Assembly: GCA_002700865.1 (NCBI GenBank)
Contig: PAFB01000058.1
Location: 1 to 7,903 of the forward strand
DNA length: 7,903 nt
Reading direction: 5' to 3'
Source: Rhodospirillaceae bacterium
GTDB taxonomy: Bacteria > Pseudomonadota > Alphaproteobacteria > UBA7985
In this document: positions 1-6,310 of the stretch, one piece after another
Numbering within the stretch: position 1 is the stretch's first letter
Layout: each line of letters opens with the position of its first letter
The notes under the pieces: model-generated
The model's input: the letters and a program-made list of their open reading frames with translations, nothing else
Told to the model about the DNA's origin: nothing
The model's database searches: none
Translations under genes and position numbers: made by a program

Positions 1-1884
1 CACACCGCCGACATAGGTTTGCACGCTGTCGCGGAACTTAAAGGCGTCGTCCGAGACATCCAACCGGGTGATCCGCTGTAACAGCTCCCGTGACTTCGGC
101 CCTGACAGCGCGACGCCGTGCCAGTCGCCTGTCTGATTTTTGTGGCGGACCCCTTGGGGCAGTGTTTTGGCAAAGAAACGGCTGTGAGCGTCCTGCATGG
201 CGCCCGAGCCAAAGAGCATGAAGTGTTCCTCACCTAAGCACGCGACCGTCAGGTCTCCATAAAGGCGCCCTTTGCCGGTGAGCATTGGGGTCAGGGTGAT
301 ACGGCCCGGCTTGGGGATGAAACCGGCCATGGTCTGGTTGAGCCACGCGCGCGCGCCCGGACCTTTGATTTCATGCTTGGCGAAGTTGGCGATTTCGATG
401 CCGCCAACCCCATTGCGGACGGCCTCGACCTCGCGGGCAACATACTCGTGCGAGCGATTGCGTTCGAAGGTCGGGTCTTCCCAGGCGTCTTCAGGACTGT
501 CGGCAAACCATAGGGCATGCTCCAATCCAAAAGCCTGTCCCATACGCGCGCCCTTAGCGACCAGCCGGTCGTAAAGCGCCGTCGTCTGCTGGCGGCGGCC
601 CTTGGGCAGGGTTTCGTTCGGGAAGGTCATGACAAAGCGGCGCTCGTAATTCTCCGTCGATTTGACCGTCCCCCAATCCGGGCTTGCCCACTTGCCAAAG
701 CGCGCAACATCCATCGCCCAGACGTCGATCGAGGGCTCGCCGTCGATCATCCATTCGGCCATGGTCAGACCAACCCCGCCGCCCTGACAGAACCCCGCCA
801 TAACGCCGACAGCGCACCAGTAATTGTGCATACCCGGCACGGGGCCAATCATTGGGTTGCCATCGGGGCCAAAGGTGAAAGGACCGTTGATAGCCTGACG
901 GATGCCGGCGTTGGCCAACTCTGGCCAGCGGTCAAACCCAAGCTCCAGCCGGTCGGCAATGTGCTCAAGATTGGGATTGAGCAGCTCATGCCCAAAGTCC
1001 CACGGCGTCCCCTCAACTTTCCACGGAATACCCACAGGTTCATAGGTCCCTATCAGCATGCCGTCCCGCTCCTGCCGGAAGTACATGTTGGCCTCGTAGT
1101 CGATCCCACAGGGCAAGCGCTCGCCCCAGTTGGCCACGGCGTCGATCCGCTCAGTCAGCAGATAGTGGTGCTCCATGGGCTGTACGGGGAAGTGCAAGCC
1201 GGTCATATGCCCCACTTCCCGCGCCCACAGTCCGCCGCAGTTGACGATATGCTCGGCGTTGATCACGCCCTGAGGCGTGGTCACGTCCCACGTGCCGTCG
1301 GCCCGCTGTGTGGTCGCGGTGGCGGGGGTGTGGGTGAAGTATTGCGCGCCGTAGTGCCGCGCTGCCTTGGCGAAGGCATAAGTGGTGCCTGAGGGGTCCA
1401 GATCGCCGTCCTGATCATCCCACAGCACCGCGTGATAGTGCGAGGGATCGACAAGCGGATGCCGCTCACCCAACTCCTTGGGTGAAATAAACTCCTGCTG
1501 CAGCCCCATGTAGCGCGCCTTGGATCGCTCCCGCTTTAGGTAGTCGTACCAGGTCTTGTTCGACGCCAGATAAAATCCGCCCGTGAGGTGCAAGCCGATG
1601 TCCTGCCCGGAAAGCTCTTCCACTTCCTTGTAAAGGCCAATGGTGTAGCTTTGCAGGCGGGAAATGTTGGGGTCGGAGGAGATCGTGTGGATCTGTCCGG
1701 CCGCGTGCCACGATGACCCGGATGTCAGCTCATCCCGCTCCAGCAATACCGCGTCTTTCCACCCGAACTTCGCCAGGTGGTACAGGATCGAACAGCCCAC
1801 CACACCGCCGCCAATCACGACAACTTTGGCATGCGACGGCAGGGCTTTTTTGGCCGTGGGGCCTTCTTTGATGAACTCGGGCAT
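1..1884 (-). CDS. FAD-dependent dimethylglycine/sarcosine dehydrogenase-like oxidoreductase with GcvT domain (3' end outside window)
   Basis: The reading frame is open from ATG at 1884 to the window edge, giving 628 codons. Family members have roughly 800-850 residues, so about 200 C-terminal residues are probably missing. Residues 21-30 form the Rossmann start (VVVIGGGVVG), with acidic E49 closing the second strand. The SGSSWHAAGQ motif at 55-64 places H60 where DMGDH and sarcosine dehydrogenase attach FAD covalently. The FAD-dependent oxidase domain spans about 18-388, an FAO_M-like linker about 388-440, and a GcvT aminomethyltransferase-type folate domain starts near 475. D544 in the segment LTPMLTGKGRLYGDLTV fits the conserved acidic residue of GcvT domains. 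Expected chemistry is oxidative N-demethylation of a methylated amino acid, passing the one-carbon unit to tetrahydrofolate; the exact substrate is not determined. The start is secure: an in-frame TGA lies at 1905-1903 and GAGAGG lies upstream. It follows the MttB gene by 58 bp, so co-transcription is likely. No signal peptide is visible; probably cytoplasmic. Confidence 0.9.
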   Translation of the reverse strand, partial: MPEFIKEGPTAKKALPSHAKVVVIGGGVVGCSILYHLAKFGWKDAVLLERDELTSGSSWHAAGQIHTISSDPNISRLQSYTIGLYKEVEELSGQDIGLHLTGGFYLASNKTWYDYLKRERSKARYMGLQQEFISPKELGERHPLVDPSHYHAVLWDDQDGDLDPSGTTYAFAKAARHYGAQYFTHTPATATTQRADGTWDVTTPQGVINAEHIVNCGGLWAREVGHMTGLHFPVQPMEHHYLLTERIDAVANWGERLPCGIDYEANMYFRQERDGMLIGTYEPVGIPWKVEGTPWDFGHELLNPNLEHIADRLELGFDRWPELANAGIRQAINGPFTFGPDGNPMIGPVPGMHNYWCAVGVMAGFCQGGGVGLTMAEWMIDGEPSIDVWAMDVARFGKWASPDWGTVKSTENYERRFVMTFPNETLPKGRRQQTTALYDRLVAKGARMGQAFGLEHALWFADSPEDAWEDPTFERNRSHEYVAREVEAVRNGVGGIEIANFAKHEIKGPGARAWLNQTMAGFIPKPGRITLTPMLTGKGRLYGDLTVACLGEEHFMLFGSGAMQDAHSRFFAKTLPQGVRHKNQTGDWHGVALSGPKSRELLQRITRLDVSDDAFKFRDSVQTYVGGV

Positions 1885-1942
1885 GGGATCAGGCCTCTCT
1901 GGTCATATCGTCGGTTTGGTGTGTTCTAGGCATACTGCGCCG

Positions 1943-3469
1943 CTAGTACCATGCGTCAGGAAGTTCTTGCTTGCGCCGCGCAACGTAGGCTTCCAGTTCT
2001 TCACGCTTGGCCGGGTCCAGCGCCGGGGCCTCGTACTCGCCAAGCATCTGATTCCACTTCTCATAAGCCCCCGTGCGCATGTCCTTGGAGCCTGCCGCTT
2101 CCCAGTTTTCAACGTTGTCGCTGTTGCTGAGCTGCGCTTCATAGAAGGCGTCTGAGTAGTTCGCCATGGTGTGTGCGGAGCCGAGGAAGTGCCCGCCGGG
2201 TGCGACCTCTTCAAAGGCACTGCGGGCCAGGGCGTTGTCATCGTCCTGCAGTCCAACGCCGAGCAGCTTCTGATAGCTCCCCAGCCGGTCGGCATCCATG
2301 ATGAGTTTCTCGTACCCCGTGCTCAACCCGCCTTCGAGCCAGCCCGCCGCGTGCAGCGTAAAGTTCGAGCCGGCCAGCATGGTCGAATGCATGGAATCGG
2401 CGCTTTCGTAAGCCGCCTGTGCATCCTCAATCTTACTCGCCGTCAGCGAGCCACCGCAGCGCAGCGGCAGACCCAGCCGCCGCGATAGCTGGCCAATGAT
2501 GTAGTTCGACAGCACCGGCTCTGGCATGCCAAAGGTCGGGGCGCCTGTGCGCAGGGACATGGAAGAGAGGAAGTTGCCCATGACAAAGGGCGCGCCGGGT
2601 CGGACCAGTTGGGCAAAGGCGCAAACCATCATGCTCTCAACCACCGCCTGACAGACCGAAGCCGCCGTGCTCACCGGCCCCATAGCCCCGGTCAGGATAA
2701 AGGGCGTGACAACCATAGCCTGCCCGCGTCCGGAATAGACCTGCACCGCCTGACTGACCACGCGATCAACCAGCAGCGGCGAGTTGGTATTGACGTTGGC
2801 CATGATGCAGACGTCGTAATCAAGCCGCTCAGCGCCAAACAGAATATCGACCATATCGACGGTATCCTGCGCCCGGCTCATTTCCGTGATGGCACCCAAA
2901 AAGGGCTTATCGCTCAGCGTCATTTGCGCGAACACCATGTCGAGGTGGCGCTTTGAAACCGGGATGTCCGTAGGCTCGCAGATCACGAAAGACCCGTGAT
3001 GCAGATTGGGGTGCATGTAGACGAGCTTGAGCAGCTTTTCATAGTCGTCGAAGGTGGCATAGCGCCGGCCGCCTTTGAGATCACGGACAAAGGGCGCGCC
3101 ATAGATGGGTGCAAAAACCTGATTGTTGCCGCCGATTGTGACGGAACGCTCCCGGTTGCGGCTGTGTTGGACGAATTCGCTGGGGGCTTTGGCGACCAGA
3201 CTGCGAATGAACTGAGCGTCAGCCTTGATCAAGTCTCCCTGCTCGCCGGTCGGTTCAACACCAGCCTTGCGCCAGATATCCAGCGCGACCGGGTCATCCC
3301 GGAAGGCCACACCGATGTTCTCGATCATCCAATCGACTTGCGCTTCCAGCTTTTCGAGTTGCGCCCCGTCCAAAGGGTCGAAAAAGGGAAGGACGCGGCG
3401 AATGTGCGGCGAAGCCACCGTTGCTGAAGCCTGCTGTATGCCCCGCGTCGGGCGCGCTCGTCTGGCCAT
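1943..3469 (-). CDS. MttB-family (COG5598) corrinoid-dependent methyltransferase, non-pyrrolysine type
   Basis: A 508-residue protein of about the length of trimethylamine:corrinoid methyltransferase MttB. Recognisable family segments include the central TGAMGPVSTAASVCQAVVES stretch, LPLRCGGSLTASKIEDAQAA around residues 333-352, and the C-terminal AAGWLEGGLSTGYEKLIMDA stretch. Archaeal MttB carries pyrrolysine (UAG) at residue 334. Here the matching region (R337-C338-G339-G340) is read entirely by sense codons, so this is a non-pyrrolysine homologue. Characterised non-pyrrolysine members (MtgB, MtpB, MtcB and relatives) demethylate glycine betaine, proline betaine or carnitine, passing the methyl group to a corrinoid protein. 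Substrate here is inferred only. The ATG at 3469 has a strong AGGAG six bases upstream. The gene ends with TAG at 1945-1943. It is first in a leftward pair with the DMGDH-like gene, and divergent from the LysR gene that probably controls it. No corrinoid protein is encoded in the window. No signal peptide or membrane segment is seen. Confidence 0.9.
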   Translation of the reverse strand: MARRARPTRGIQQASATVASPHIRRVLPFFDPLDGAQLEKLEAQVDWMIENIGVAFRDDPVALDIWRKAGVEPTGEQGDLIKADAQFIRSLVAKAPSEFVQHSRNRERSVTIGGNNQVFAPIYGAPFVRDLKGGRRYATFDDYEKLLKLVYMHPNLHHGSFVICEPTDIPVSKRHLDMVFAQMTLSDKPFLGAITEMSRAQDTVDMVDILFGAERLDYDVCIMANVNTNSPLLVDRVVSQAVQVYSGRGQAMVVTPFILTGAMGPVSTAASVCQAVVESMMVCAFAQLVRPGAPFVMGNFLSSMSLRTGAPTFGMPEPVLSNYIIGQLSRRLGLPLRCGGSLTASKIEDAQAAYESADSMHSTMLAGSNFTLHAAGWLEGGLSTGYEKLIMDADRLGSYQKLLGVGLQDDDNALARSAFEEVAPGGHFLGSAHTMANYSDAFYEAQLSNSDNVENWEAAGSKDMRTGAYEKWNQMLGEYEAPALDPAKREELEAYVARRKQELPDAWY

Positions 3470-3561
3470 GGATCACTCCTTCCCACTTCACCGCGCAATC
3501 TGCACTGCTTTGTCCTATGTGTATTCCTTGAAAATTGCTATGATTTGGATAGGCTGTGCCT
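3470..3561. promoter_or_regulatory. Divergent promoter region between MttB-family gene and LysR regulator
   Basis: A 92-bp non-coding region, visibly AT-richer between about 3510 and 3550 than the surrounding genes. It must hold the promoters for both divergent genes. On the plus strand TATGAT at 3539-3544 is a fair -10 match for the regulator, but no convincing -35 lies at normal spacing. No clear sigma-70 promoter was recognised on the minus strand. CTAT/ATAG half-sites recur at 3515-3518, 3538-3541, 3549-3552 and 3560-3563, consistent with several regulator contacts. This layout is typical of LysR-type control of a divergent target operon. Confidence 0.55.
3476..3480 (-). promoter_or_regulatory. 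Strong ribosome binding site of the MttB-family gene
   Basis: AGGAG on the minus strand with a 6-base spacer (TGATCC) to the ATG at 3469-3467. This is the best Shine-Dalgarno match in the window and fixes the start of the MttB-family gene. Confidence 0.8.
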
Positions 3562-3563
3562 AT
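3549..3563. promoter_or_regulatory. Perfect 15-bp palindrome of LysR-box form (candidate operator) over the regulator start
   Basis: ATAGGC-TGT-GCCTAT is a perfect 6-bp inverted repeat with a 3-base spacer. It fits the T-N11-A pattern of LysR-type operators (T3550, A3562). It contains the regulator's AGG ribosome-binding element and the first two bases of its ATG, so binding here could both repress the regulator and, from 80-94 bp upstream, act on the MttB-family gene. A weaker overlapping pair, CTAT-N7-ATAG at 3538-3552, also fits T-N11-A. Binding is inferred. Confidence 0.5.
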
Positions 3564-4467
3564 GCTACGTCACAGCCACCTGATCCAGAATTCTCGCCTG
3601 CTGATCGTCTTCGAAGCAGCGGCGCGCCTGCAATCCTTTACCCGTGCGGCAGAGGAATTGAGCATGCAACAGCCTTCCGTCAGCGGGTCCATTCGGCAGT
3701 TGGAAGAAAATCTGAATTTGCGCCTGTTCGACCGAAGCCATCGCAAAATCGAGCTGACCCGTGCGGGTCAGCGGCTGTTTGGCGATATCGCCCAGCCGCT
3801 GGGGCAACTCGAAGACTCCCTGCACGCCGTCCGGCAACAAGGGGAATTGGATTACGTGACACTCAGCACGTCGACAGCATTTTCGTACTATTGGCTCATG
3901 CCCCGCGTGCCTGATTTACGGCTCAAGCACCCGGACATCGACTTGCGCATGCTCAACAGCGACCGCGACCCGGAACTGGCGCAGGATGACATCTCGCTGG
4001 GGATCCGCTTGGGAAAGGGGGATTGGATAGGCTACGAGGCCGTGAAGCTGGCCGAAGAAATCATCTACCCCGTGGCCAGCCCCCGGTTTCTGGACGGCGT
4101 TGGTGCGCTCGACGGGATCGAAGACCTCAGCACCCGACGGTTGATCCACCTCGAAGAACCCGTCCGTGTCCGGCCAACGTGGTCGCAGTGGTTCGGCCAC
4201 CACGGTCTGGACAGCATCACCCTACCCCGTGGATTGCGGCTCAACGACTACGCTCTGGTGCTGCAAGCAGCCGTGTCGGGCGAAGGCTATGCCTTTGGCT
4301 GGGACCACATCGTCCGAACGATGATCGAACGGGGCTTGTTGGTTGGGTTGACCGATTGGGCCTGGCACACCGGCAACGGCGCTTACCTCGTCTGGCCCAA
4401 GGACCGTCCCCTCGCCCCTAAGGCGGAGCAGGTGCGCGACTGGATCGTCGAAACGACCGCTGACTAG
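3562..4467 (+). CDS. LysR-family transcriptional regulator (GcvA-like)
   Basis: A 301-residue protein, normal for LysR regulators. The N-terminal winged helix-turn-helix spans about residues 9-68: SFTRAAEELSMQQPSVSGSI at 25-44 is the classic HTH, followed by RQLEENLNLRLFDRSHRKIE and LTRAGQRLF. A linker helix leads to the type-2 periplasmic-binding-like effector domain from about 93 to the end. The overall pattern, including the FDR..R.I.LT.AG segment and the WSQWFGHHGL stretch, resembles the GcvA/glycine-cleavage-regulator group; this is a resemblance, not a firm subfamily assignment. ATG at 3562 is preferred over GTG at 3556 because AGG at 3551-3553 is 8 bases from the ATG and only 2 from the GTG. 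It is divergent from the MttB/DMGDH pair, its most likely target, and convergent with the ThDP gene. The ligand is unknown; a betaine or an N-methyl amino acid would suit the neighbours. Confidence 0.92.
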   Translation: MLRHSHLIQNSRLLIVFEAAARLQSFTRAAEELSMQQPSVSGSIRQLEENLNLRLFDRSHRKIELTRAGQRLFGDIAQPLGQLEDSLHAVRQQGELDYVTLSTSTAFSYYWLMPRVPDLRLKHPDIDLRMLNSDRDPELAQDDISLGIRLGKGDWIGYEAVKLAEEIIYPVASPRFLDGVGALDGIEDLSTRRLIHLEEPVRVRPTWSQWFGHHGLDSITLPRGLRLNDYALVLQAAVSGEGYAFGWDHIVRTMIERGLLVGLTDWAWHTGNGAYLVWPKDRPLAPKAEQVRDWIVETTAD

Positions 4468-4479
4468 GCGCGGTCAGCG
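4458..4479. terminator. Inverted repeat spanning both stop codons of convergent genes (possible weak terminator)
   Basis: CGCTGAC at 4458-4464 and GTCAGCG at 4473-4479 form a perfect 7-bp stem with an 8-base loop. The stop codons of the LysR gene (TAG, 4465-4467) and the ThDP gene (TGA, 4476-4474) both lie inside it. Only a short TTTT (4484-4487) follows on the plus strand and no T-run follows on the minus strand, so efficiency is doubtful. Confidence 0.35.
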
Positions 4480-6144
4480 CTGGTTTTCCGCTCGGATTTG
4501 GCTGAGGGTTTTGGCGGGTGTTATGGCCTCCGCCGCGATTTCCAGATCCAGAACGGCACCCGTGGGCGAAGCCAGCGCGCGCTCAAAAGCAGCGGCAAAG
4601 TCTTCGGTGCGGCTGACCCGCTCTCCGTGAAAGCCATAGGACTGGGCCAATTTGGCAAAGTCGGGGCTTTCCATGGTTGTCCCGGACACGCGGCCGGGGA
4701 AATGCGTTTCCTGGTGCGCGCGGATGGTACCGTAGATACCGTTGTTGAGGATCAGGATAATCGGCTGCGCGCCGGCCTGCTTGGCGCTTGCGAGTTCCTG
4801 ACAGTTCATCTGGAAGTCCCCGTCACCAGCAAAGCAAACCACCCGCCGCCCGGGATGCGCCACTTTGGCAGCGATGGCCGCCGGCACACCGTAGCCCATG
4901 GCCCCGGATTGCGGTGCCAGCAAGCGGGCCTTGGGACCCAAAGGAAAGAACTTGTTGGGCCAGACGGTAAAGTTACCCGCACCATTGGTCAGGATCACGT
5001 CTTCAGGCAGCACGGCGCGCAAGTGCCGGATTACCGCTGCCATATCCACCGGGGAAGGTTGGGTCGGCACGTCCAGAAAGGCTTCGTAGCGCGCCCGCGC
5101 CTCTCGGCTCCAATCCGTCGGGTTCCGCTTGATCGGCTCAAGCGCCGCAGCAAAGGCGTTGGGACCGGCCTGAATACCGATACTCGGCACGTAGATTTTA
5201 CCCAGCTCGCTCTCCGCACCGTGCACGTGGATCAGCCGCTGCTGAGGAACCGGAACGTCCATGAGCGTGTACGCGTTGGTGGTCATTTCGCCGAAGCGGA
5301 CGTTAACGGCGAGGATGGTATCGGCTTCCCGGATCAATTGCTGCACGTGCGGCGGCATGCCGACACCGGCTTCGCCGCAGAACGCGGACGAGTGGTTGTC
5401 GAAGCAGTCCTGATAACGGAAAGCGGCAATCGCGGGGATGTTGCTGCTCTGGGCGAAGTGTTCCAACCGGCGTTGGCTGTCCTCGCTGATCATCGACCCC
5501 CCAACGATCATCAGTGGCCGTTTCGCGGCTTCGAGCATAGCGCGGGCGTCTGCGAGGGCGGTTGGATCGGGCGCAGGTTCTGCCAGCGGACGCACGGACG
5601 CAACCGGCATGACCGCATCGGTTGAGCCGTTCAGCGTGTTTTCCGGCAAAGCCACCACCACGGGCCCCGGCCTGCCACTGATCGCCACTTTCCACGCCCG
5701 CGCGACCAGTTCAGGCACACGCTCGGTGTGTTCGATTTCCGTAACCCATTTGACCATAGAGCCAAAAACGGCCCGGTAATCCACTTCCTGAAATGCTTCA
5801 CGCTCGCGCAGGTCAGTGCCAATCTGGCCAACAAACAGGATCATGGGCGAGCTATCTTGCATAGCCGTATGGACGCCGATGGAAGCATTGGTCGCGCCCG
5901 GTCCTCTGGTGACGAAGCAGATCCCCGGTGTGCGGGTCAGCTTGCCGTAGGCCGATGCCATGAACGACGCGCCGCCTTCGTTACGGCATAGCACGAAGTC
6001 AAAGGCGCCCTGAGTGTCATAGAGCGCGTCGAGGACGGGCAAATAGCTTTCCCCGGGCACCCCAAAACTCTTTGTTGCGCCGAGGTTCACGAGGGTTTGT
6101 ACAAGCAGCTCACCACCGTTTCCCATCTTGAGATCTTCCGTCAT
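4474..6144 (-). CDS. Acetolactate synthase-like thiamine diphosphate-dependent enzyme
   Basis: A 556-residue protein with the three-domain layout of ThDP decarboxylase/acetolactate synthase-type enzymes. The N-terminal PYR domain has FGVPGES (27-33) and the catalytic glutamate E56 in CRNEGGA, followed by TRGPGATNA. GTDLREREAFQEVD recalls the AFQE segment of acetolactate synthase large subunits. The C-terminal PP domain carries the ThDP/metal motif GDGDFQMN (440-447) ending at NN 467-468, exactly GDG-N24-NN. Family reactions join or release 2-oxo acid carbons; the substrate cannot be read from this sequence. No regulatory small subunit (IlvN) or isoleucine/valine pathway gene is nearby, so a catabolic role is more likely than amino acid biosynthesis. 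ATG at 6144 is chosen because residues before it look unrelated to the family; ATG at 6126 is a possible alternative. A leftward 36-codon ORF overlaps the start as ATGA. The aldehyde dehydrogenase gene diverges from it. It is probably cytoplasmic. Confidence 0.88.
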   Translation of the reverse strand: MTEDLKMGNGGELLVQTLVNLGATKSFGVPGESYLPVLDALYDTQGAFDFVLCRNEGGASFMASAYGKLTRTPGICFVTRGPGATNASIGVHTAMQDSSPMILFVGQIGTDLREREAFQEVDYRAVFGSMVKWVTEIEHTERVPELVARAWKVAISGRPGPVVVALPENTLNGSTDAVMPVASVRPLAEPAPDPTALADARAMLEAAKRPLMIVGGSMISEDSQRRLEHFAQSSNIPAIAAFRYQDCFDNHSSAFCGEAGVGMPPHVQQLIREADTILAVNVRFGEMTTNAYTLMDVPVPQQRLIHVHGAESELGKIYVPSIGIQAGPNAFAAALEPIKRNPTDWSREARARYEAFLDVPTQPSPVDMAAVIRHLRAVLPEDVILTNGAGNFTVWPNKFFPLGPKARLLAPQSGAMGYGVPAAIAAKVAHPGRRVVCFAGDGDFQMNCQELASAKQAGAQPIILILNNGIYGTIRAHQETHFPGRVSGTTMESPDFAKLAQSYGFHGERVSRTEDFAAAFERALASPTGAVLDLEIAAEAITPAKTLSQIRAENQR

Positions 6145-6251
6145 TCCAGCCCGATAAAGAGCAATCCTGCCCCACCCCACCCCGCCGGGCAATCAACTTC
6201 GCCGGGCAGTCGGTATTCGCGGATGCCCTGCGCGTCAAAGGCATTGCTCAT
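6141..6251 (-). CDS. Possible small ORF (36 aa) coupled to the ThDP enzyme gene
   Basis: ATG at 6251-6249 opens a 36-codon frame that ends at TGA 6143-6141, overlapping the downstream ATG at 6144-6142 as ATGA. It begins MSNAFDAQGIREYRLPGEVD and ends with a short hydrophobic tail (GLLFIGLE). I recognise no family. Against it: no Shine-Dalgarno sequence precedes the ATG, and the frame stays open further upstream. For it: the exact ATGA junction is typical of translational coupling, and the ThDP gene itself has only a weak ribosome binding site (GGGCTGG). It could be a leader peptide, a small partner protein, or chance. Confidence 0.3.
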   Translation of the reverse strand: MSNAFDAQGIREYRLPGEVDCPAGWGGAGLLFIGLE

Positions 6252-6297
6252 TTGTGAAAGATCGTAGCAAGATGAGGCCAAACACGGATGCAATGGA

Positions 6298-6302
6298 AAG
6301 GA
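6298..6302 (+). promoter_or_regulatory. Ribosome binding site deciding the aldehyde dehydrogenase start
   Basis: AAGGA lies 8 bases before ATG 6311. The other in-frame starts upstream (GTG 6254, ATG 6272, ATG 6293) lack an equally good site. This gives the usual ALDH N-terminus MQNARNFYINGQW. Confidence 0.65.
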
Positions 6303-6310
6303 CCGTCGCC

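Noticed and set aside
517..1392. Plus-strand open frame of 291 codons
   Set aside because: It lies antisense within the DMGDH-like gene, has arginine/proline/glycine-rich composition without recognisable domains, and is a shadow of the G+C-rich coding strand.
1889..1945. Read-through of the TAG that ends the MttB-family gene, as in pyrrolysine-containing MttB
   Set aside because: The TAG is at the normal C-terminal end and the pyrrolysine site of archaeal MttB is internal. Read-through would add only 17 unremarkable codons before TGA at 1891-1889. The LysR gene here also uses TAG as its stop.
3556..3561. GTG start for the LysR regulator two codons earlier
   Set aside because: The ribosome-binding AGG would be only 2 bases away; ATG 3562 has normal spacing.
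4498..5625. Plus-strand open frame of 375 codons
   Set aside because: It is fully antisense to the ThDP enzyme gene, whose catalytic motifs are intact. No family features are seen in the antisense product.
6145..6192. N-terminal extension of the ThDP enzyme from TTG at 6192
   Set aside because: The extra 16 residues do not resemble the family N-terminus and the start would be a rare TTG; ATG 6144 gives a normal beginning.
6183..6208. Direct repeat CGCCGGGCA at 6183-6191 and 6200-6208
   Set aside because: Nine bases in G+C-rich DNA, two copies only, and no sign of mobile element or recombination boundary.
6254..6310. Extended aldehyde dehydrogenase start at GTG 6254
   Set aside because: It adds 19 residues outside the usual family N-terminus, while AAGGA is correctly placed for ATG 6311.
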